In this document: positions 39,421 to 50,400 of the stretch, in pieces
How the letters are laid out: every line of letters starts with the position of its first letter
Numbering within the stretch: the first letter of the stretch is position 1
NCBI GenBank assembly: GCA_028023455.1
Contig: JAQFVV010012423.1
Location: 10,081,158 to 10,145,157 of the forward strand
Source of the DNA: Epiperipatus broadwayi
Taxonomy: Eukaryota; Onychophora; Udeonychophora; Euonychophora; Peripatidae
DNA length: 64,000 nucleotides
Direction of reading: 5' to 3'
The notes under the pieces: model-generated
The model's input: only the letters and a program-made list of their open reading frames with translations
What the model was told of the DNA's origin: nothing
The model's database searches: none
Position numbers and translations under genes: made by a program

Positions 39421-40892
39421 AACTTTATTTATCTAGTAATCTAGTCTTTAGTCATCGTAGTTTGATAATACATATGGTTATTATAAAATCATTTCTATTC
39501 GGTTTAAAATAAGTAATTTATGACTAATGTGTATAGTTAAGTTAATATTTTATGATTTTTCATTAATTTCTCTCTATGGATGAATATTAGTTTAATTTTC
39601 TTTTAGTAATTAACTCGTAAACACATTTTCTCGAATATTAATCAAGTGTTTTATATAAATACTCGTTTAGAAATCATTATTTACAAATGTTCTGTAAATT
39701 TAAAAAATGATAAATATTAATATTGTCAAAGATTTATTTATTTTCTAATTCTTCATTATTTAAATTAACTCTTAAAAAAGTTTTCTAATTACTTTACTCG
39801 CGTATTTTATACGAATATGCATTTATAAATCATTAGATTTAAGAAACAATTTAATGCCTTATGTATTTGGTTTGTGCAATTGACTTTAATTTAATGACAG
39901 TGTTTGTTAAATTATTTAGTTAAGAGGTTATAGAAAGTTATGTATGTACAATACATATTTCTCCATCTTTAGAATTTCCAAGATTTATCAGAACCTTAGT
40001 TACCGTTGTCTTTGGCAGTTATATCTCTGTCCAAAGAACGACATATATGATTTTAATCTGTTTTTGAATAACGGTCTGTCTTTATCGCGCCTTAGTTATG
40101 CTTTAGTATGCCTACTAGGGCCTTCCATTTTATCACCGCTATATTTTGTGTTAATAATTCTGAGCCTCTGTTGGCAAAGTTTCGATAAGCTCCTCGCTCT
40201 CAACATTTAGTATTATTCATGTTATTTATTGTAGATAGGGCAGTCAGGGTTATCATTGCAGAGATTGGCGTAGGAATTGCCCCTTGTTTATTACTTTTAT
40301 ATTATTCGTTATCGGCCCTAATTATGTTGGATAAGGTTAGCACACACAAATATAAGATAGAGTATAAGTTCTCAATTAATTAATTAAAATCAAAAGTTTA
40401 TGACTTTGATATTATTTCGTTCCGATTTATTTATTAGTTAAATCCAAACTATGTGTGGATTAGTTAGTTAACAAAACTATCCATAATTGAAATTTATTGA
40501 GTTTTTTTTGCGTTATATTTTCATTTTAGTAATTTTAATTTTAATAATATTTTGCTTAAATTTGCCTGCCTTTTGTTTGCTGTTATCTATCAATTGCTTA
40601 ATAGTTATATACCTCATGCTCTAAAATGAGCTAGCGTCAGGAGCAATTATTATATCAAAATATGTCCGATTATCTTATATTCATTTACACAAATTAAATT
40701 TTCCAAACTGGTAGACTAACTTGCTGGCGCCATTAAGATTGGGTATATGGTGTCCGGTAAAAAAAAAAAAATTACAATTATTTTAACTAATTTGATGTAT
40801 AGAAGTGAGGCACTGAGTTGTATAAACAGCATAAAAGTTTAGAAAAAAAATCATATAAGAATTCTCTTCATAAGATGCTTGCAATTCGGTAA
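39421..40892. other. Unassigned segment with more CpG than its surroundings, ending in poly-A
   Basis: Several CpG sites remain (39780-40330, for example actcgcgtattttatacg), while the repeats nearby have lost most of theirs. A plus-strand frame at 39944-40210 is Leu/Ser-rich and possibly membrane-like, but has no recognisable domain. A run of 12 A follows gtgtccgg at about 40760, which could be the tail of a retroposed sequence. No gene can be supported. Confidence 0.3.
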
Positions 40893-41200
40893 GATATATG
40901 AGCACAGACTTTCACATGACCCACCATTCTCCACTCTATCTCATAACACTGATACACTTGAACACATATATGTCGAAAAGATAAATAATCACCAATATAT
41001 GTATTTCATGCAAAACCAGCAATCATCAGTTGGTCCAGATTATCATTTCTACACATATATACAATAAGTGCTCAGATATATATTAAGATAGCCAATCTTC
41101 ATACTTTAATGGACATGCTTCAATCCACTCAATACTCCAACTCCTCACCCGTTCATATATTACATATATTGATACAGGTATATAATAAGCCTGTATTTCA
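40893..41200 (-). repeat. Repeat family R2 copy
   Basis: Reverse-complement landmarks match 36050-36330: ctttaatggacatgcttcaatcc, the cagcaatcatcagttggtcc block, and acataatcaccaatata. The plus-strand frame at 40879-41067 is this repeat read through. Confidence 0.75.
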
Positions 41201-42860
41201 GTTAATAGGATAAGATAATAAGATCACAAGATCGTTCAGTATATTCAACTTATTTGATGTGATATAATTGAATCTACTATTATAAAGGCGAATATGCATT
41301 AAATTCGATATGTGATGTGAATGAAGATAATGAACTTTCTGAAGAAGTTGAGAATGTTTTTAAGCGGACATTATTTACAATATAAATAATTTTTTTACAA
41401 TTTAGATTCTAAATTATTATAAGTTAATTGCAGTTGGTTAAAATAAGATAAATTCCCTCTTGCAATATTTGAATTATGTTTGTACAATTTGAAAATCATT
41501 TTAAAAATCAGGCATATAATAGACTCGAGTCCTAAATAATACATGATAAGCAAAGACTTGCATATAGACAATCTTGAAGAGCAAGTAAATTCACTTGGTC
41601 TTTAAAATCTTTGCTAACGGGTGACTGGTGAGTGCGTGTCAATTTATATTAAACAACCGTGTGTGAAGATTAATTAGTTTTTACTTCTGAATATATTACA
41701 ATAAATACTATGCAATATAAAAAATAAATATTTATCAATATAAAGATATTTTATATTATAAATTAAAGTTCAATATTGAGTGTTTTCACTGAATTTGCTA
41801 AAGAAACAGTTAAATGACAACATATCAAGATATCAAATAAACGGACTAAAGAATTAGAATATATGAATGAATGTGAGCTTCAAGATTACATTGAAATTTT
41901 AAAACCTCTCGTTAATGTTTATTTATTGTTTATTTATGCTTTTTTTTTTCTGAAATGACAATGGTCGTACTTATTCATAAATGATAATATATATCAGAAA
42001 GCTTAGTAACAGTATCAACTAAGTGTTATAGGCATGAAAAGCGAATGCGTTACTTTTGCATCCGAAGGTTTTCAATTGTCATATAAATACGTATAAAGTA
42101 TTATTGTGTATTGATAGATAATTTGGTATAACATTAAAATTTTATTTTTAAAAAATAAATTAGTTATTAAATTAGCCATAATAATAAAAAAAAATTATTT
42201 TAACAGAGGCTGTTGAAATTCCTTATTAGATTATGTAGCTAACAATTTTATAATTCAGCTAAATTAGATTTAAAAAAAAAAAATCCCTTAGAGATTAAAC
42301 TCAATTTTGTTATATAGTTTGCTTATTTATAAGCCATATTTTCATTCCTTCATCATTAATTAATATATGTCAAGTAATCATTTTTTCAATAAACTGAAAA
42401 ATCAGTTTAATAGTTTATGATTTTATAAACTGTAACATTAATACGATTTTTTTTTTTTTTTTGATAACGAATCTAAACCTCTTCTAATACTTAACAATTA
42501 TTATTAAAAACATCTTTAAAAATGACATTAATAATATGTTAATAATATGAATAAAGCTATTTAAAGATTAAAAAGCTTTCAGTAATAAACTATCAAGTAA
42601 GATAATTTTTATTAGCAAGATTTTTTTTTTAAATGTATGTCATTAATAGTTATATGAAAATGATAATCAGAATACTAATAAATCTTTGTTAAAGTTATAA
42701 TGACTGGCGGATTTTAAAAAGAAACTGGATAAGATATTTATTTGCTTTTAAAAAGTAAAATAAAAATATATTTCCAATTATTTAATATATACCATATTTA
42801 TAAGTGTATGTGTTGGCAATATAAAATACCACGTGCTTTATTACAAATTAACTTAAACAT
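41201..42860. other. AT-rich non-coding stretch
   Basis: No gene supported. A few CpG sites at 41280-41660 and poly-T runs near 41940 and 42446. Confidence 0.5.
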
Positions 42861-42871
42861 ATATACAAATA

Positions 42872-44522
42872 TTATTACTGCATTCTTCCAATCTTCCGGT
42901 ACATCTTTATCATTTAGACATTTGGTATATAACTTTGCTAAAATTGTTTCTATTTCTACACCTGCTTCTTTTAATATATCAATTATAATTTCATCATTTC
43001 CTGGAGCCTTTCCTTTCTTCATACATTTAATTGCAGGTCTCACTTCTTCATTTAAAATTCTGGGCAATTCGGAAGATGTAATAGATATAGGAGGTACTTG
43101 TTCTTTATTACTATATAATTCTTGATAAAAATCTACCAATTTCATGATGTCATCTCTCTTTTTAGTAATAATTCCATCTTTTTTTCTTATTGCAGATAGA
43201 AATTTCCTACCAATACCAAAATGTTGTTTAACATTCTTGAGACTTTTATTTTCTTCTACAGCTTCCCTTGCTGTTTCACAGTTATACTTTCTTATATCAT
43301 TTCCAACTCTTTTCCGTACCATTTTACAAAATTCGAGATATTCAATTCTTTTTAATACATCATTTTTGTATATCTTCATATTCCTTCTTTTCTTCATAAA
43401 TTCTCTAGTCTCAGTAGAAATTTTATTAGTCAATTGCTGCTTTTTTCTACCAGCTATCTTTGTTACAGTTTTTAAAAGTATATCAGTTATTTTCATATTA
43501 ATTTCATTTAAATCTGAATCATGTTCAAAATCTCCTAACACTTGAAACCTATTTGTAAGTTCTAATTTAAATTCATTAGAATGTTTCTGAAGATTAGGAA
43601 TATCAACTGTAAATATTGTTTTTCTTAATAATTTTTGCCTCTCTAGTTTTACATTAACACATAATTTACACCTTACTAATTGATGATCACTTCCTGTGTT
43701 AAATTTATTAAGAACATTACAATCTTGAAATATGTATTTTCTGTTAGTCAAAATATAAACCAATTCTGCTGTACCTTCATTTGGATGTTTCCATATCCAT
43801 TTCCTTTTAACATTTTTCTCAAAAAATGAATTCATAATATAAAGTTTTTCTTTTTCTGCAAACTCCACAAGTCTATGTCCTCTCTCATTTCTATTACCAT
43901 AACCAAAATTACCTACAGCAATTTCATCATTCATTTGTCTACCTATTCTAGCATTAAAGTGTCCCATAACAATTTTAAAATGTTGTTTACTCTGATCAAA
44001 AGCCTTTTGTACATCCATATAAAAATCTTCTACTACTTCATCACTATGAAAACTTGTTGGGGCATAAACCTGAATTATCTGCATTTGGTATTTGCTATTA
44101 AGTTGTATAGCTAATCTTGCCACTCTGTCCGATACACCATCAATCTCCACAATATTGTTCTTCCACTTTTTATTTATAATGAATCCTACTCCACTTGTAT
44201 TTCCAATATGTGTGCCTTAATAATAGAGTATATGTCCACTTTTTAAATCAATTGTTTCTTCACCTTTTCTTCTAACTTCACAAAGTCCAATAATGTCCCA
44301 TTTAATATAAGACAGTTGTTCTTCTAATTCTTGCAATCTTCCTTCACTTGAAAGTGATCTGCAGTTGTAAGTACCTAAATAAAAAGTCATCATCAAATGG
44401 CAGCCTGGGTCTGCAATCAGGGGATTCTTAGCACCCTCTGCCTTCGGCCACCAATCGCTGCCTTGGTTGGTGACTTTACAGCCTCCTGGGAATAAGGGCC
44501 ATGCTTTATTTTTGTCTGTCAT
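42872..44522 (-). pseudogene. RTE endonuclease and start of RT, inverted 5' part of copy B
   Basis: It starts at ATG 44522 with MTDKNKAWPLFPGG. A stop at 44217-44219 interrupts the frame where copy A reads YYKGTNIG; the frame resumes and stays open from 44150 to 42798. Endonuclease motifs: LGTYNCRSLSS, DIIGLCEVRRKGEE, IIQVYAPTS, VMGHFNARIG (copy A has GDCNAR; the usual catalytic Asp is His here), and TGSDHQLVR. The linker runs to the RT start, MKKGKAPGNDEIIIDILKEA, and ends at DWKNAVIIFV, where the sequence leaves the element at about 42872. The last ~20 codons of the open frame come from the flank. Confidence 0.9.
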
Positions 44523-44839
44523 AATTGTATATATGTATTGGAAAAATATTTATCATTTACACAAACATTCGTTCTGCCTTATCAGGCACTGAGAAGAAAG
44601 ACCATGGTGTTTCTTGATTTTAAACTCAGAGGTAAAAAGCCAATAAACTCACCATGCTGGCTAATGCATGTTGGTGAGCAGCCCATCCATGTTCGTGTAC
44701 TATATGAATAATCACATAGTAATAACAGTTGCAACGACAAGAACGTATGGAGTGGACATTAGGAATTTGCCCTGCTCGATTTCTCTAAGGCCTCCAAAAG
44801 GAATCAAAGGGTCTCCTTTCAGTTAATAGCAAACTCCTT

Positions 44840-46016
44840 TCTACAGAGAACTTTGGATTTCCACCAACCAAGAGAACAAGCTGGATTTGAAAGTGGTTTT
44901 AGTACAATATATCACATCCAGGTATGGAGAGAAGTCATAGAAAGGACAAATGAATATGAGTTGTCATTATGTTTTGGATTTGTAGATTATGAAAAGGCAT
45001 TCGATTCTATACACATTTCTTCAGTGATTAAAGCATTGGATCATCAAGGTATAGATCCAGGATATTGTCATATTTTAAAGAATATTTATAAAAATGCAAC
45101 AGCAACAATTAGATTACATAATGATACTGGAAAAATCAACATTGAGAAAGGTGTAAGACAAGGTGGGTGACTCCATATCTCCAAAACTTTTTACAGCAGT
45201 GCTGCAAGAAGTATTTTGTGGATTAAAATGGGAAACTAAAGGAGTGAAAGTAAATGGAGAGTATTTAAGGCATTTAGATTTCGCAGATGATGTAGTTGTT
45301 TTTGCAAATAATGCTTCAGACCTGCAGGAAATGTTGCAGGAGTTAGCAGATGAAAGTAGAAAAGTAGGACTAAAGATAAATGTTAAAAAGACTAAAGTAA
45401 TGTTTAATCGATTTGCTCAAAATATGAAAATAAAGATTGATTATGAAGAATTAGAAGAAGTTAACAGTTATAAATACCTTGGTCAGATTATTAATACAGA
45501 TGGAAACATAATGGATGAAATTAATCATAGAATTAAACTTGGTTGGAGTGCTTTTGGTAGAAATAACTTGATACTAAAAGAAAATATGTCTATGTGTTTG
45601 AAAAGGATGGTTTTTAACAAATGTGTTTTACCAGTTCTTACTTATGGATCTGAGACTTGGACACTTAATAGAAGAGCAATACAGAGACTTCAGACCACTC
45701 AAAGGAGTATGGAGAGATGTATGTTGGGAGTAACAAGAAGAGATCGAAAATGCAATGTATGGGTAAGACAACAAACAAGTGTTACTGATCTTATTGAAAA
45801 AAATTAAAAGATTGAAATGGAGTTGGGCTGGACATATTGCTAGAAGAGATGATAATAGATGGACAATTGAAATTTTAAACTGGATTCCAAGAGGTTGTAA
45901 AAGACCCAGAAAGAGACCACATGTGAGATGGATGGATGAAATAAGAAAATGTGCAGGGGTGTTGTGGAGAAGAGAAGCTAAAGATCGGAGAAGATGATTA
46001 AACTTGGAGAGACCTT
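44840..46016 (+). pseudogene. RTE reverse transcriptase and C-terminus, forward 3' part of copy B
   Basis: It begins at LDFHQPREQAGFESGFST. FVDYEKAFDSIHI and GVRQGG follow; a 1-nt shift near 45165 moves into GDSISPKLFTAVLQEVFCGL. Then come the catalytic FADDVVVFANN (near 45283-45310), GLKINVKKTKVMFN, YKYLGQIINTDG, PVLTYGSETW, and RRDDNRWTIE in another frame after a shift near 45805. KRPRKRPHVRWMDEI follows, with the end near 46000. There are only two or three lesions, so the copy is fairly young. Confidence 0.9.
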
Positions 46017-46066
46017 CATCCTGCAGTGGATTGATAATGTTTGATGATGATGATGATATACAAATA

Positions 46067-46974
46067 AGCAATTACCTGAGAAAGGTATGAAGAATAAAAT
46101 TAAATTCAAAACACTAAGTGGTGAAACTGGATGATTGTTAGATGTAGTTTGCCGTTTATAGTTATCCTTTTAACACTATTTATTATAGCATCGCAGCTTT
46201 AAAAATTGCATCATAAATTTTAATTGGATTATTATATTATTTAGATGTAGTCAGTAATCAGGGAATTATGAACTAGTGATAGCGCCTTTCTGCCACGCCT
46301 ACGACGTGTTTTGAATTCAGGCTGGTTAAAATTTGAATTTTTTCATTAGTTTCAATTAGGTATAGAATTTTCTTTTAATTATCTGGATCATAGACAAGTT
46401 AGCCAACCATCTAATTTTTCTCGATAAATAGGTGTCTAGATATTTTTAACTACCAAGAAAATGTTGATGGGGAAAAAAAGCTCAAATACTCCGCAACTTG
46501 CTGATTAGAAAATTTAATAGAATAATGATTTTTTTTTTTTTTTTTGCGCTGCATTTCTAAGATCTTTGTTCTGCAGTGATATTTTTACTCTTATATATTA
46601 AAATATCAAAAACATTTATAATATTCAACCAAATCTTGTCAATCATTATCAAAACTAATTATGTTTAGTCTGGATAATAATTATAGAAATTTGGTTAGAT
46701 AATAATAATCGTTGTTTTCTGGTTGAGTGATTTGATTGTGTATATATATATATATATATATAAAGTAATTGAATGGTTAATCTTTTTTTTTTTTTAGTAA
46801 GTGTAGTATTAAATTAAAAATATAACAATTTACATAAATTTAATTTTATTCTAACTACTATAAATGGAGTAATTACATTTTTTATTTATTAGAAAGTTAT
46901 ATCCCCTGGTATTATTAAATAATTTTTTTTTTTTTTTAGTTTTAGAAGAAACCTTATTCAAGGAAATATATATC
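46067..46974. other. AT-rich non-coding stretch
   Basis: A small CpG-containing patch at 46280-46325 and an (AT)n at 46740-46762. No gene supported. Confidence 0.5.
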
Positions 46975-48110
46975 TAACAGGCAAAACTCTCTATACGTAT
47001 TGCCACTCAGTGCAAGCCAGAGTAATCAATGGATGACAGAAGGCTTGTGCATAAAATCCCCATCTAGTGTTTACTCATCCAATATCTCCAGACTAGTTTC
47101 TGGCTTGTGGTCTTCATCAGTGAAGAGCCTTGGATCTTAGAGCACTGCACCTACATCTTAGGACCTAATGCAACCTCCAGAAGCCACCTTTTATCTCTAC
47201 TTAACTACAAAACTATGAGTCAAATTGAAAACACTATATTTTCAATCCAAGCTCCTTAGCTTATACAGTCATATAGTTCTAAACTTAGTTCAGTAACTAT
47301 ACATTTTATTGTCTTTGGTTCTTTAATAACCATAGCCACTACTATCCTATTAGGCAGGATTGGTTTTAAGTCAATAAACATCACATGATCACGATTTCCT
47401 ATGCTTGCTCATAACTGTTATTAAAACAGGCAAAACTCTCTATATGTATTGCCACTCAGTGCAAACCAGAGTAATCAATGAATGCATTGAATGGCAATAC
47501 GTATAAAGTTTTGCCTGTTTTAATAACAGTTATGAGCAAGAATAGGAAATGATGATCATGTGATGTTTATTGGCTTTTCATGTTCTTCATATACATATAT
47601 ATGCATCACATGATCACTATTAAACTACTAAACATTACATGATCATCATCTCCTATGCTTACACAAGCTGTTGAAACAGAGGCAAAACTCTCCATACAGT
47701 AGCACCACTCAGTGAAAGCCAGAAAAATCAGTGAAATATAAGAAGGTTTGTGCCTAAAATCCCTATCTAGTGCCTATTTCGAGACTAGTTTCTAGCTTGT
47801 GGCTTTTATCAGTGAGGAGCCTTGGATTTGAGAGTACTGCACCTAGATCCTAGGATCTTATGCAACTCTCCAACAATCACACTTTATCTATTTAATTAAC
47901 TATAAAGCTATGAGTCCAAAATAAAAACAGAATAATGTTTTCCAATTCAAAATCCTTCACTTAGTCATATACATCAACATCTATACATTTTGGTGTCTTT
48001 GATTCTTTAGTAACCACAATCACCATTGTCATATTTGGCAAGATTGATATTAAACCACTAAACATTACATGATTATCATTCCCTATGCTTACACAAGCTG
48101 TTGTGTATAT
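46975..48110. mobile_element. R1 cluster, copies E4-E6
   Basis: E4 (46975 to ~47400) carries one R1 arm and the full interior. E5 (47373-47572) has two ~80-bp inverted arms around a ~40-nt centre with no interior. E6 (47622-48106) is a ~430-bp unit whose start block, ctaaacattacatgatcat...cctatgcttacacaagctgttg, recurs at about 48055-48106, so the ends are direct repeats. E4 passes straight into E5 through aacatcacatgatcac. R1 therefore spreads as hairpins but also lies in head-to-tail units here. Confidence 0.7.
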
Positions 48111-48116
48111 ATATAT

Positions 48117-48144
48117 TGTAACGATACATAGATATGTCGTTACA
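48117..48144. repeat. Short inverted repeat tgtaacga...tcgttaca
   Basis: The 8-bp ends tgtaacga and tcgttaca are perfect inverted repeats, with an inner acat/atgt pair. A TG start of this type is seen at LTR ends, but no matching 3' LTR end was found. Confidence 0.4.
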
Positions 48145-50400
48145 TTAATTTAAAATAAAAACTTACAAGTTCGCAAATAAGAGTAAAAAACTAAACGCTA
48201 AAATTAAAAATGTTTGTTATACGTATATACATTCGCACAGATGCTAAACTTTAAAAATATTTTTTTTCATAAACAAAAAAAAAAGTATTTGAACGTATTT
48301 TTTTAAATAAAAAAATACAAGATTGAAATATAAAAATATTTTAATAAAAAAATAACGTAAGTTAAAGTAAAAACAGGTATTAATTAATTCCTGTAATCTG
48401 TAAATGGAAATGATTGTTTATTAATTATCTAAAAGCTGTTTAATTAAAAAGTCAGATGAAAAGTTAGATAAGAGAGTACAAAGAAATTAAATGACCAATG
48501 CAAACACCAGAAATTCAGCACGGACCGTAACTGAAACACCAGAGGATTAGTGACGTATTGCCGATTGAATCCTAGGATCAAATGATAAGAGGCTAAGAAA
48601 AATATAAAAGCCAAATGATTATTATAATTGTTATCTGAGAGCTGACTATGAATAGATCGTTATAACTAGCTATATTGCACATTTTCACGATGTGGAAGTC
48701 TGCAATAAATTTAATTTTCCGGACAACCAGTTGAGGCCTCTGGATGACAGTTCCTGACCAAATGCATGGCAAGTCGCAGTTTCATTTCAAAGGACAAAAT
48801 CTACGAAAGTGATCACGAAGATGGACTTCTCAATCTATTAAATCCGTAAAGTATGAACTATTGTGTCTATCTAATAAGAACTTTCCTAAAATTGCAAGTA
48901 ATTAATAACTGAAAATAAGAACTTCTATCTGACTTTTAAGTTTTTAAAACAAATTAATAATGTTTAAAATTATATGTTTCCCGATTGATAAACATCATTT
49001 CTATTTTTTTTTTTTTATATTGTAAAGATTATTTAAATGTATGAAATTTAAGTTGTTTATAGACGCTTGCATGGATTCGTTTGCGGTTAATTATATTTTG
49101 GTTTTCATATTTGATCAAAATATATAGACATTCGATAAATAATGATACCTTACGGTGAGTATCTAAAATGTATTTATTCGGATGTCTTTTAAGTTATTGG
49201 TGACAACGCAAGTATCTTATGGTGAATACTATTGGGTTACTTATAAGTTTCCCTCTGCGATTGTCGGTATCAATAATTTTGTATTTTGATCGTTTATGTT
49301 TATTTTGAAATGTTTTTGACCGTGGAATCTATGTAATCGATCTATACCCAACATTTTTAAACAAATCTGTGCGAACGTATTTAAATGTTAAAATTAAGTC
49401 GGGCGTGAATGGCTATATAGTTTTGTAAAGTTGTATTAAGGGAGGGTAATCTTAGGTTATTCATTTCGTAGTTGAATTGGTTCAATGGATTGGATATATT
49501 TGTGTAATTAGTAGATGTAGTATGAGGTCCGCTACGGGCAGGATTATAGATATACGCCACACACCCTCTGTTTGCCTATGGATGGGTTTGTAAGTCGGCA
49601 GAAGACCGCAGTCCATTCCTATGGAGTTTTTAGTTTATTGATCTACTTGCCAACAGATGTCACATTCCTGTTGGTGGAGAGTCAATATCTTCTCTATTTC
49701 TACTTATTGTTCAGATGTACATTCCTGACAATATAGTATTTTGTGTTGTCGTATCATGCTACATTGAATACATGAATGTATCAGATGGATTGGCGCCAGT
49801 TGATTGCGAAATTTGTTGCCTAAGGTTAAATCAGGGAAGAATATTTTCCTTTCAAATGCAGACCTATGGAGTCCATTCATACTCGACCCTAAATAAATAG
49901 TAACCTCATTATTTGAAATCTACTTAAATTTAGAATTAAAGATCAATATAAAATTATAAACGTTAAATTTATTCCTCAAAATTTAAAATATTATTTTATA
50001 TGTGCGTAAATAAATATTTTTATGTGTTAATTTCTGGCAGTGGCTTTTATTCTTTTATATTTAAGATATAAAATTAAGTTATATTTTTTTATCTCTGCGT
50101 CTCCGCTGAGCTAGTGACTTGGGCTAACGGTCGGAATATTTAAAGAAAGTGGAATCTTAACAGCGCGTATCTGCCTACTTTATAAATTTTTCTAGGCTCA
50201 AATGCCTAGATGGCGCCCTTTGTAGTGCAGATATTGTTTTTGCGGTTAGATTCGATCTTCACTTTCATTCCGATTGGTATAATATATATATATGCATATT
50301 GCAATGTTTAATTTATAAGTATTTTAGTTCTGCAACAGTCTAGTTAGTTGGTTTTTCTCATTCAATATATGTTTTGAAAAAATGACAGTTTATTAATTAT
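48145..50400. other. Unassigned segment with more CpG than its surroundings and promoter-like and exon-like signals
   Basis: From about 48480 to 50300 the sequence is more complex and keeps many CpG sites. Signals seen on the plus strand: tataaaag (48603-48610); caataaa near 48700; a short frame MASRSFISKDKIYESDHEDG near 48770-48850, closing at a gtaaag donor-like site; a pyrimidine-rich acceptor-like ttctacttattgttcag ending near 49713; and an open frame from about 49637 to 49900 with Cys-rich APVDCEICCLRLNQG. The exon phases do not join, so I cannot build a gene. A retroelement LTR with leader or an unrecognised host locus are both possible. Confidence 0.3.

Larger units (their letters stand above)
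42861..46066 (+). mobile_element. RTE-type LINE, copy B, 5'-inverted (twin-primed) insertion
   Basis: The element's 5' part (leader, endonuclease, start of RT) lies on the minus strand at 42872-44842, and its 3' part (rest of RT and tail) lies on the plus strand at 44840-46055. They meet head to head. The whole is bounded by an exact 11-bp duplication atatacaaata at 42861-42871 and 46056-46066, so it is one insertion. Compared with copy A, about 110-120 bp between the two parts is missing. The junction shares tct between the leader end (actcctttct) and the RT segment (tctacaga). The 3' end is a (GAT)n tail. Confidence 0.92.

Noticed and set aside
42742-43545. Plus-strand frames 42742-43125 and 43144-43545, also 43875-44114
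   Set aside because: Antisense shadows of the inverted endonuclease part of RTE copy B.
42861-46066. Two independent RTE insertions facing each other
   Set aside because: The exact 11-bp duplication at the outer ends and the single 3' tail, with no duplication at the inner join, fit one twin-primed event better.
45628-46071. 147-codon minus-strand frame
   Set aside because: Antisense of the RTE copy B C-terminal region; the plus strand has the conserved motifs.
48117-50365. Complete LTR retrotransposon
   Set aside because: Only a possible LTR-like start was seen; no paired LTR, no gag/pol motifs and no short target duplication could be confirmed.
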